The notes beneath the pieces are model-generated. The model was not told where the DNA came from, did not search any database, and worked only from the letters and a program-made list of their open reading frames with translations. A stretch of 6,633 bases of DNA from CAJKWP01 sp050943075 (lineage in GTDB: Bacteria > Bacillota > Clostridia > Christensenellales > UBA1242), in the NCBI GenBank assembly GCA_050943075.1, contig JBMNOM010000046.1, positions 1-6,633 on the forward strand, given 5' to 3'. Shown here piece by piece: positions 1 through 5,910 of this stretch (position 1 is its first letter; each line of letters starts with the position of its first letter). Position numbers and translations under genes: made by a program.

Positions 1-24
1 TAAAAACATAAAAATAATTGAAAA

Positions 25-58
25 CCGCAATTTATAAGGGATTGCGGCTTTTTTGTTT
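25..58 (+). terminator. Rho-independent terminator of an upstream gene, possibly bidirectional
   Basis: A perfect 7-bp stem, CCGCAAT (25-31) with ATTGCGG (41-47), encloses a 9-nt loop and is followed by CTTTTTTGTTT. This is the most GC-rich local element in the first 190 bases. It would end a plus-strand transcript entering from the left of the window. AAAA at 21-24 gives a short T-run on the other strand, so it could also stop minus-strand transcription of the peptidase gene, although that gene ends about 145 bases away. Confidence 0.8.
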
Positions 59-60
59 AA

Positions 61-191
61 TTTATATTAATTTAATTTGCTTATTTTTTTAATTTTGAAA
101 TTCAATGTTTAATATTTTTTTATTAAAATTAAATTTTATTATTTATTAAGAAATTAAATAATAAATTAATTAATATTTAATCATTAATTAA
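61..191. other. Near-pure A/T intergenic tract with short dyads
   Basis: Only 7 of the 130 bases at 61-190 are G or C. No coding frame is visible. A perfect 10-bp inverted repeat, TTTATTATTT (135-144) with AAATAATAAA (156-165), could form a weak hairpin in the 3' end of the peptidase transcript. ATTAATTAAT, itself palindromic, occurs at 165-174 and again at 183-192, the latter touching the peptidase stop codon. With such base composition these dyads may be chance. Confidence 0.4.
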
Positions 192-1697
192 TCAACCAAC
201 CGCAAGCCTACTGTTTGGAAGCACAACAAGTTTGCCACTTATCCAGCTGTCAAAAAATGCTTCAAGGTTTTTGTTTGAAGACTTTTCAAACGTTGCAATT
301 AAATCATACGGCGTTGCGTTTTTGAATTGAAAGGTGTTAAAGTAAAGTTTAAGTGCTTTAAAAAATTCTTGGTCGCCAAGCAAGTTGCGCAAAGAGTCAA
401 ACAACAACATTCCTTTAACATAGGCAATGTAAACATATTCACTTTCGCTCTTATATTCATTTAAACTTCTGTTCATGCTTGTGTCAACTGTTTTATAAAC
501 TGCTGTGAAAGTTTCAACGTAATACGAATATGTTGTCATTGCTGTCAGCATTAAATCTTCAAGCCTAATTTCATATTGTGGGTTAACTTCATAAAACAGC
601 GCTGTTGAATAATCTGTTAGCCCTTCATCAAGCCAGGCGTTATCGTAAGCATTGCTTCCCACCATGTTATACCACCACTGATGTGCAATTTCATGAATGA
701 TTACATTTTGATAATATTGATAGTTTTTTATGCTTTCTGAAATATACACCAAATTTGGATATTCCATTCCACCATGCACAAAACTTGCTTTAACTACGCT
801 TAGTGTTTCATAAGGATATTTTCCAAAATATTCTGAAAATGTTTTCAGACTTAAAACAGCAGTTTTAAGTGACTTCTCTGGGGTTTCTTCTTCAAAGTAA
901 TAATAAATCACTTTTGTGTTTTCAAACATTTCTTCCACAACTAAAAACTTTTCAGAAAGCACAAGCGCAAAATCCCTAACAACTGGTGCGTTGATTTTTG
1001 TTGTTTTCTTATAATTCTCTTTTTGTGTTGAAAGTTGAACACCCGTGCTTGCAAGCACAAAGTTTTCTGGATATGTCACGCTTGCTGTAAAGTTTGCCAT
1101 GTCGGAATAAAATGGGTCACCATTTGGGGAATATGGTTTTGTCATAAATGCGCCATTTTCATACACACATGCAATTGGAAAAAAGTTTGCCAAGTTTGTG
1201 GTGGATTGCCCTCTTCCAAAGCGGTGGTTAATGTTTGGCAAAATAACTTCAAACTCAAAATTTAAAACAACTCTTTCTTTTGGATAAAGTTTGCTTTCAA
1301 GTTTAACTGTTAAAATATTGTCATCTTGCCCTGCAATTTCAAATTCAATTGGCGCTTGTTTTGCGTTTGTCACGGCCTTAATTTCAAAGTTGCCATAACT
1401 TGTTCCGCTGTAATATGCCGCAGAGTGAGAAGCAAGTGAAACCACATTCACGCTTGCCCCTTCGCGAAAAGCAGTTGCGTAAAGATGAAAACTAATTTGC
1501 TCAAAAACTTGATCTGTGTTGTTTATATAATCCACTTTTTGTTTAACTGCAACTCTTTGCATTTCCTCATCAAAAAATTCAATGTCCAAATGATAGTTTG
1601 TTAAGTTTTTTTGCTGGGAATGAAGTGAGTTATTTGTGCAAGAAGACAAAATAAAAGCACAAAACAAAAGTGCAAAAAGGCTTATGATTTTTTTCAT
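192..1697 (-). CDS. M1 family zinc metallopeptidase, lipoprotein
   Basis: A predicted extracytoplasmic, membrane-anchored aminopeptidase of the M1 (gluzincin) family, 501 aa. Residues 1-20 form a lipoprotein signal peptide (MKK, hydrophobic core, lipobox LSSC with lipidated Cys20). Residues about 35-250 match the N-terminal beta-rich domain and about 280-490 the thermolysin-like catalytic domain. The zinc site is HEIAH (335-339, catalytic Glu336) with third ligand Glu358 in WLDEG, giving HEXXH-x18-E. The substrate-binding GXMEN element reads GGMEYP (309-314), with Tyr in place of Asn. Tyr426 in YVKG fits the transition-state-stabilising tyrosine. The C-terminal helical domain of long M1 enzymes is absent, as in other short bacterial M1 lipoproteins. 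The ATG start is supported by AGGAG 7 nt upstream (1705-1709) and by the complete signal peptide. The gene is monocistronic here and divergent from the replication genes. Likely role is peptide scavenging or surface protein turnover (inference). Confidence 0.93.
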   Translation of the reverse strand: MKKIISLFALLFCAFILSSCTNNSLHSQQKNLTNYHLDIEFFDEEMQRVAVKQKVDYINNTDQVFEQISFHLYATAFREGASVNVVSLASHSAAYYSGTSYGNFEIKAVTNAKQAPIEFEIAGQDDNILTVKLESKLYPKERVVLNFEFEVILPNINHRFGRGQSTTNLANFFPIACVYENGAFMTKPYSPNGDPFYSDMANFTASVTYPENFVLASTGVQLSTQKENYKKTTKINAPVVRDFALVLSEKFLVVEEMFENTKVIYYYFEEETPEKSLKTAVLSLKTFSEYFGKYPYETLSVVKASFVHGGMEYPNLVYISESIKNYQYYQNVIIHEIAHQWWYNMVGSNAYDNAWLDEGLTDYSTALFYEVNPQYEIRLEDLMLTAMTTYSYYVETFTAVYKTVDTSMNRSLNEYKSESEYVYIAYVKGMLLFDSLRNLLGDQEFFKALKLYFNTFQFKNATPYDLIATFEKSSNKNLEAFFDSWISGKLVVLPNSRLAVG

Positions 1698-1781
1698 TGT
1701 GTTTCTCCTAAAATATGTTTATTTTTTTCTGCAAAGAAAAATAACCAAAACACAATTAATCTTTAAAATTACATTGCCTTA

Positions 1782-1810
1782 TATAAATTAATACTTTAAA
1801 CTAAAAACAA
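1782..1810 (-). promoter_or_regulatory. Candidate promoter for the M1 peptidase gene
   Basis: Read on the minus strand, TTGTTT (complement of 1805-1810) and TTTATA (complement of 1782-1787) are separated by 17 nt. This would give a 5' untranslated region of roughly 75-80 nt. The match to sigma-A consensus is modest and the region is AT-rich, so the assignment is weak. Confidence 0.25.
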
Positions 1811-1816
1811 ATTAAA

Positions 1817-1846
1817 TTGACACTTTTTGTTAAAGTGTGTTAAAAT
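1817..1846 (+). promoter_or_regulatory. Sigma-A type promoter of the primosome operon
   Basis: A perfect -35 hexamer TTGACA (1817-1822) is followed after 18 nt by TAAAAT (1841-1846). TG at 1838-1839 makes an extended -10. The start of transcription would fall near 1853, leaving a short leader just long enough for the ribosome binding site at 1859-1865. This is the best promoter in the window. Confidence 0.75.
1820..1838. promoter_or_regulatory. Operator-like dyad within the primosome promoter
   Basis: Perfect 7-bp arms ACACTTT (1820-1826) and AAAGTGT (1832-1838) flank a 5-nt centre, overlapping the 3' end of the -35 element and filling the spacer up to the extended -10. The right arm is part of two tandem decamers, TTAAAGTGTG (1830-1839) and TTAAAATGTG (1840-1849), matching at 9 of 10 positions. 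ACTTTAA also appears at 1793-1799. The position suits a repressor site. It does not match the DnaA box or NrdR box that I know, and the cognate protein is unknown. Confidence 0.4.
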
Positions 1847-1870
1847 GTGTTTTGAATTAAGGAGAATAAA

Positions 1871-3328
1871 ATGAGCTTTTGCAGCTTTTCATCACAATCA
1901 ATTATAAATGAAAGCGTGACGGTGGATAACTTGTTTATTCACGAGTTTATGCCGCATGCACCAGAACACTGCACAAAAGTTTATTTATATGGGCTTTATC
2001 TTTGCACCCTTCCATTAAGCCAAGACAACTCACTTGAAAGTTTTGCAAAACAATTAAATTTAACACAAACTGAAGTTGAGGGTTGTTTTCACTATTGGAA
2101 AGAACAAGGCCTTGTTCAAATTTTAGACACAGTGCCTTTCCAAGTGAAATATTTGCCAGTTAACAACGTGCTTTCAAGCATTAAAAAATATAAACTTGAC
2201 AAATACACTAGCTTTAACACACAAGCGCAAGACTTAATTAAAGGCAGACAAATCACACCAACTGAATATCAAGTGTATTACGACTTAATTGAAAGGTTTC
2301 ATTTTGAAGAAACTGCCCTTCTTATGCTAATTAGTTATTGTGTAAACCTTAAGGGCACAAACATTGGTCACTCATACATTTCCACAGTTGCAAAAAACTG
2401 GGCAAATGAAAACATAACCACAAGTGAAAAAGTTGAAGAGCGATTAAAGGAATATGAACTCATTAACACAAATCTTGGCGAGCTTTACAAAGCACTTGGA
2501 ATAAAACGCACGCCATACATTGAAGAGCGTGATCTTTACAACAAATGGACAAAACAATTTGGTTTTGAAGAAAGTGTGATTTTAAAAATTGCAAAAAACT
2601 TGAAAAAGAAAAAACTTAAAGCAGACTTTTTAAACCTTGACAAACAAATTGAAAAATACAAAACCATGCAGTTTTTCGACATTAAAGAAATTGAAAGTTT
2701 TGAAGCAAATTATGAACAATTAAAAGAAACTGCTCTTTGTGTTTTGAAAAACCTTGGGCTTTACTATGAAAACTTGGAACCTGTGATTGAAACATACATA
2801 TCAAACTGGGCTTCACTTGGATATGACCAAGCAACACTTGAAAAAATTGCACAATTTTGTTTTGCAAAAAACAACAGAACACTTTCCAGCATGGACCATA
2901 CCATTAAAAAACTTTTCAAACTTGGCGTTGTCAGCTTTGAAAGTTTGGAAGAATATTTTGGTCAGTTAACAAATGTGGACAAGGAAATTAAAAAAATCTT
3001 AACAAACCTTGGGCTAACAAGAAATGTTAACTCAAGTGACCGCACATTTTATTCCGTTTGGATGGAAAACTGGAAAATTTCTGGCGAATTATTGGAATAT
3101 GCAATTTCACTTTCTGTTTCAAAAGTGCAACCAATGGTGTATTTAAACAAAATTCTTTCAAACTTTTTTGAAAACAGCATTAAAACTGTGGAAGAAGCAA
3201 AAGCGCTTGCCTTGAAAGAAAGCCAACAAAAAACAACAGCCAAACCACAAGAGTTTTTTAAAGGCAGAAGCTACACAAGCAAAGACTTAAACGCCTTGTT
3301 TGACCAAGTTGATGAGATTGAGGTGTAG
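1871..3328 (+). CDS. DnaD/DnaB-type primosome (replication initiation) protein
   Basis: A DnaD-superfamily DNA remodelling protein of 485 aa, resembling Bacillus DnaB (not the helicase of that name), which acts with DnaD and the DnaI loader to place the replicative helicase at origins and restarted forks. Residues about 17-95 form the N-terminal winged-helix domain, with the typical VDNLFI...FMPHA...KVYLYGLYLC block (18-45). The rest is helical with repeated DnaD C-terminal-like modules. The clearest are about 131-192 (YISTVAKNW, a Y-x3-V-x3-W motif) and 390-447 (YLNKILSNF then TVEEAKA). Two more degenerate copies appear to lie between them (about 206-280 and 290-364). The tail FFKGRSYTSKDLNALFDQ (462-479) is typical of clostridial members. 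AAGGAGA at 1859-1865 fixes the start. The stop is 1 bp from the loader start, implying translational coupling. Length and gene order match the Bacillus dnaB-dnaI pair. Confidence 0.88.
   Translation: MSFCSFSSQSIINESVTVDNLFIHEFMPHAPEHCTKVYLYGLYLCTLPLSQDNSLESFAKQLNLTQTEVEGCFHYWKEQGLVQILDTVPFQVKYLPVNNVLSSIKKYKLDKYTSFNTQAQDLIKGRQITPTEYQVYYDLIERFHFEETALLMLISYCVNLKGTNIGHSYISTVAKNWANENITTSEKVEERLKEYELINTNLGELYKALGIKRTPYIEERDLYNKWTKQFGFEESVILKIAKNLKKKKLKADFLNLDKQIEKYKTMQFFDIKEIESFEANYEQLKETALCVLKNLGLYYENLEPVIETYISNWASLGYDQATLEKIAQFCFAKNNRTLSSMDHTIKKLFKLGVVSFESLEEYFGQLTNVDKEIKKILTNLGLTRNVNSSDRTFYSVWMENWKISGELLEYAISLSVSKVQPMVYLNKILSNFFENSIKTVEEAKALALKESQQKTTAKPQEFFKGRSYTSKDLNALFDQVDEIEV
3320..3325 (+). 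promoter_or_regulatory. Ribosome binding site fixing the loader start
   Basis: GAGGTG sits inside the last two sense codons of the upstream primosome gene, with its AGG core 6 nt before the ATG at 3330. It selects ATG 3330 over the in-frame upstream TTG at 3300, which has no such site and lies within the preceding gene. Confidence 0.75.
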
Positions 3329-3329
3329 T

Positions 3330-4256
3330 ATGAACAAAATTGAAAAACTTGCCTTAAGCAAACTTAAACAAAACAAACAAATTTTTGAAAGCCAAAAACT
3401 TGCGCTAAAACAAAAAGCGTTTGAAAACGAAAAAATTAAAGCCTTGCACAAACAAAAACAAGAATTGTTAATTGAACTTTCAGCACAAGAAAAACAATCA
3501 AAACAAGATTTGGAAAAACTAAACGCAATTTCAAAAGAACTTGAAACGACTTTGGCAAATTATCCAAATGGCAAAATTTTAACACAAACACACTTGTGTG
3601 GTAAATGTGAAGATAAAGGTTTTATAACAACAGCACCCTGCTCTTGCCTTAAAAAAATTATGAGCGATATGCTTTTGGAAGAAAGCGGAATTGTGTTTGA
3701 CATGGAGTTGTTAAACTCAACCAACTTTGACGTGTTTGAAAACAAAGAAAAAATGCAAAAAGTTTACGATAAAGCGTTAAAATGGACATCTGTTTTTAAA
3801 ACAAGCAAAGTAAGAAATTGGGCATTTTTGGGCCACACTGGCACAGGCAAAACACACCTTATGCTTTTAATGGCAAAAAATTTAATTGACAGCGGCAATT
3901 TTGTTTACTTCACAACTGCATTCAATTTAACACAAGAAATGCTTAAACAACACACAGATTTTGAAGACAAAAACAGAGATTACCTTGCAAAATATTTGGA
4001 ATGTGATGTGCTTTTTATCGACGACTTGGGCACAGAGCCAATTTACAAAAATGTGAACGAAAACTATCTTTATTTAATTTTAAACCAAAGAATGGTTGAA
4101 AATAAACCTGTTGTGTTTTCCTCAAATTTAGACTTTAATCAACTTGAAGATTTATACGGCGAAAGAATTTTCTCAAGGCTTATTAATAAACGCATTTCAA
4201 AAGCATTATTGTTCGATGGAAACGACTTAAGGCTTCAAAAAGAAAGAAAAATTTAA
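3330..4256 (+). CDS. dnaI: DnaI/DnaC-type AAA+ replicative helicase loader
   Basis: A cytoplasmic ATPase of 308 aa that should load the replicative DnaB-family (DnaC in Bacillus) helicase onto DNA; Bacillus DnaI is of nearly the same size. Residues about 5-75 are Lys/Gln/Glu-rich and predicted to form a long helix or coiled coil. A zinc-binding cluster follows, CGKC (90-93) and CSC (104-106), as in clostridial loaders and corresponding to the helicase-binding N-terminal region. The AAA+ core has Walker A GHTGTGKT (168-175), Walker B VLFIDDLG (227-234), sensor-1 FSSN (263-266) and the arginine-finger region GERIFSR (277-283). The preferred start is ATG 3330, because it has an SD and gives a 1-bp gap to the primosome gene. 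That start removes ten residues from the longest possible frame. IstB transposition ATPases share the fold, but no transposase is nearby and the primosome neighbour argues for replication. Confidence 0.9.
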   Translation: MNKIEKLALSKLKQNKQIFESQKLALKQKAFENEKIKALHKQKQELLIELSAQEKQSKQDLEKLNAISKELETTLANYPNGKILTQTHLCGKCEDKGFITTAPCSCLKKIMSDMLLEESGIVFDMELLNSTNFDVFENKEKMQKVYDKALKWTSVFKTSKVRNWAFLGHTGTGKTHLMLLMAKNLIDSGNFVYFTTAFNLTQEMLKQHTDFEDKNRDYLAKYLECDVLFIDDLGTEPIYKNVNENYLYLILNQRMVENKPVVFSSNLDFNQLEDLYGERIFSRLINKRISKALLFDGNDLRLQKERKI

Positions 4257-4270
4257 TTTTTCTTTTTTTT
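4241..4270 (+). terminator. A/T-only hairpin with T-run at the end of the primosome operon
   Basis: AAAGAAAAAT (4243-4252) pairs perfectly with ATTTTTCTTT (4256-4265) around a 3-nt loop that contains part of the TAA stop, and eight Ts end at 4270. The stem has one G-C pair, so it is thermodynamically weak. It may act only as a partial terminator and allow read-through into the DUF1538 gene. Confidence 0.4.
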
Positions 4271-4291
4271 ATTGCTTTTTTGTATGAAAAA

Positions 4292-4320
4292 ACTTAATTT
4301 TTAAGTAAAATGATTATAAA
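4292..4320 (+). promoter_or_regulatory. Candidate promoter/operator region of the DUF1538-PII pair
   Basis: The 96-bp gap holds TATAAA (4315-4320), a plausible -10, with TG at 4311-4312 just upstream giving an extended -10 character. No good -35 lies 17 nt away; that position is ACTTAA. A perfect palindrome ACTTAA-TTT-TTAAGT (4292-4306) occupies the -35 region and could be a regulator site. An alternative reading pairs TTGTAT (4280-4285) with TAAAAT (4306-4311), but at a 20-nt spacing. None of this is secure. Confidence 0.3.
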
Positions 4321-4352
4321 AATATATTAATTAAAGAAAATACAAAAAACAG

Positions 4353-5900
4353 ATGAAAGAAAAACTTAAAGAAACCTCCCTTGCAACTTTGGGTATGATA
4401 ATTGTGGTTAGCTTGTGCTTCATTTTTAATGCAGCGCAGTTTAATGGCACACTTTTTTTTAATTTTTTGCTTGCAAGTGGGCTTTCAATTGTTGGACAAA
4501 TGATTTTTCTTTTGGGTGCTGATGCTTCCTTAACCAAAGTGGGAAAACACACTGGCACAAGTTTAATGAAACTTAAAAAACCCTCTCTAATTTTATTACT
4601 TGCTTTTTTGCTTGGTTTAATTGCAACAGTTGCCGAGCCTGATGTGCAAGTTTTGGCAGAATTAATAACAAAAAATGGCGACTTTTTAAACAAGTTTCTT
4701 TTCATTGCAATTTTGGGTGTGGGCGTTGGTGCTGCAACAATTATTGCTTTTGTTAGAATTTTAAAAAACTATAATCATAAAATCATTTTCATAATCATCT
4801 TTGCTTTAATTGCAATATTAGCAATTTTTGCAAGCGAAACAAACCTAATGCTTGCGTTTGACTCTTCTGGTGCAACAACTGGTGTCATCACTGTGCCTTT
4901 CATAATGGCTTTAAGCATTGGGCTTGCAAGTTTGAGAGGTGATGGAAAACAAGAAAACAACTTTGGTGTTGTGGGCATTGCAACCACTGGCACAGTAATT
5001 TCATTTTTGTTGTTTTCTTTCATTTCAAAAGATTTGTCCTACACGCTTGAAGTTAGCAAAAACTCATTTTTTGCGTTTTTAACATCAAGCATGCTTGAAG
5101 TGTTTATTGCACTTTTGCCTTTAACAATTTTCTTTCTCATTATGCAGTTTGCTGTTTTTAAATTTCCAAAAGCTTACTTTTATCGTATTTTGTTTGGCTT
5201 TGTGTTAAGTTTTGTTGGGCTTTCGCTTTTTGTCACAAGTGTGATTTTTGGCTTTGCACCAATTGCTGAATATTTGGCCTTGTCAATTTCTTCCCCTGTT
5301 TTAATTGTGCTTTTATTAATTGCTTTTGCTTTTGTTTTGGTGTTCACTGAACCTTCAATCAAAATTTTAATTGAACAAATTAATAATGGTGCAAGCACTT
5401 TCGTTAAAAGAAGATACATTTTCATTGCAGTTTCATTTGCTGTTATATTAAGCTTTTTGCTTAACTATATTAAAATGGCATTTGCAATTCACTATGCTTT
5501 CATCATTTTCCCTCTTATTGCAACTGCATTAATTTTAATGCTGTTTGCTCCAAAAATGTTTTCACTCATTGCATTCGACTCGGGCGGTATTGTTGCCGGC
5601 ACAATGCTAACAAGTTTTGTGTTGCCTTTCTTCATTGGCCTTTCGACTGTTTTAACTGGCACTTCAAGTGCAGCACTTGGCACAATTGCAACTGTGACAA
5701 TAACACCTGTTATTGCTCTTGAAACACTTGGCATAATTTTCAAAATTAAAACTGCAAAGAAAAACAAAAATACAATAGAAGTTGCGACTGAACTTGTAAA
5801 TCCAAATGTAAACACAGAAACAATAGACATAAACAAAGTTGAAGACACTGACAATCAAGAATTAACACAAAACACAAACATTGAAAATAAGGAAAATTAA
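4353..5900 (+). CDS. DUF1538 family polytopic membrane protein, putative transporter
   Basis: An integral membrane protein of 515 aa with about 12-14 hydrophobic segments, belonging to the DUF1538 family by its signature blocks; transported substrate and mechanism are unknown. Copy 1 carries FLLGADASL (52-60), TVAEPDVQVL (92-101) and AFDSSGATTG (168-177). Copy 2 carries the corresponding FTEPSIKIL (331-339) and AFDSGGIVAG (407-416), so the protein is an internal duplication. The polar Glu-Pro and Asp-Ser-Gly motifs at membrane edges resemble the re-entrant or ion-binding elements of secondary carriers (inference). Residues 466-515 form a hydrophilic, Asn/Thr/Glu-rich cytoplasmic-type tail. 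ATG 4353 is the first possible start (an in-frame TAA lies at 4332-4334) and begins with the family-typical MKEKLKE, but no clear SD precedes it. The PII-like gene follows after 10 bp, suggesting the two products act together. Confidence 0.85.
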   Translation: MKEKLKETSLATLGMIIVVSLCFIFNAAQFNGTLFFNFLLASGLSIVGQMIFLLGADASLTKVGKHTGTSLMKLKKPSLILLLAFLLGLIATVAEPDVQVLAELITKNGDFLNKFLFIAILGVGVGAATIIAFVRILKNYNHKIIFIIIFALIAILAIFASETNLMLAFDSSGATTGVITVPFIMALSIGLASLRGDGKQENNFGVVGIATTGTVISFLLFSFISKDLSYTLEVSKNSFFAFLTSSMLEVFIALLPLTIFFLIMQFAVFKFPKAYFYRILFGFVLSFVGLSLFVTSVIFGFAPIAEYLALSISSPVLIVLLLIAFAFVLVFTEPSIKILIEQINNGASTFVKRRYIFIAVSFAVILSFLLNYIKMAFAIHYAFIIFPLIATALILMLFAPKMFSLIAFDSGGIVAGTMLTSFVLPFFIGLSTVLTGTSSAALGTIATVTITPVIALETLGIIFKIKTAKKNKNTIEVATELVNPNVNTETIDINKVEDTDNQELTQNTNIENKEN

Positions 5901-5908
5901 AGGAGGGG
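5901..5908 (+). promoter_or_regulatory. Strong ribosome binding site of the PII-like gene
   Basis: AGGAGGGG begins on the first base after the DUF1538 stop codon, with AGGAGG ending 4 nt before ATG 5911. This selects ATG 5911 over the upstream in-frame TTG at 5881, which lies inside the DUF1538 gene. The contrast with the poor site of the DUF1538 gene suggests the regulator is translated more efficiently than the membrane protein. Confidence 0.8.
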
Positions 5909-5910
5909 TT

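Noticed and set aside
192..212. Mollicute-type genetic code (TGA as Trp), considered because of the very low GC
   Set aside because: All five genes read full length with TGA as stop, have no internal TGA, and use TGG for conserved tryptophans such as those in HEIAHQWW.
1035..1265. 76-residue Cys-rich plus-strand frame resembling a zinc-finger peptide
   Set aside because: It is antisense to the conserved M1 catalytic gene; the Cys/His pattern follows from the opposite-strand codons and no SD or promoter supports it.
3300..3329. Upstream TTG start for the helicase loader (ten extra residues)
   Set aside because: It lies inside the primosome gene, has no SD, and adds residues unlike the family; ATG 3330 has GAGGTG at correct spacing.
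3330..4256. IstB-type insertion-sequence ATPase
   Set aside because: The AAA+ core is shared, but there is no transposase, inverted repeats or target duplication, and the gene is coupled to a DnaD-type primosome gene.
4331..4705. 124-residue minus-strand frame at the start of the DUF1538 gene
   Set aside because: Low-complexity Lys/Ser-rich shadow of the coding strand with no family features.
5492..5854. 120-residue frame on the minus strand inside the DUF1538 gene
   Set aside because: It is antisense to a well-supported membrane protein, its hydrophobicity mirrors the coding strand, and there is no convincing SD or recognisable domain.
4353..5900. AmtB-type ammonium transporter, suggested by the adjacent PII gene
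   Set aside because: The protein lacks AmtB motifs and shows the DUF1538 blocks (AEPDV, AFDSSG) and internal duplication instead.
5881..5910. Upstream TTG start for the PII-like gene
   Set aside because: It overlaps the DUF1538 end and would translate the strong SD itself; ATG 5911 is 4 nt after AGGAGG and starts the first beta strand.
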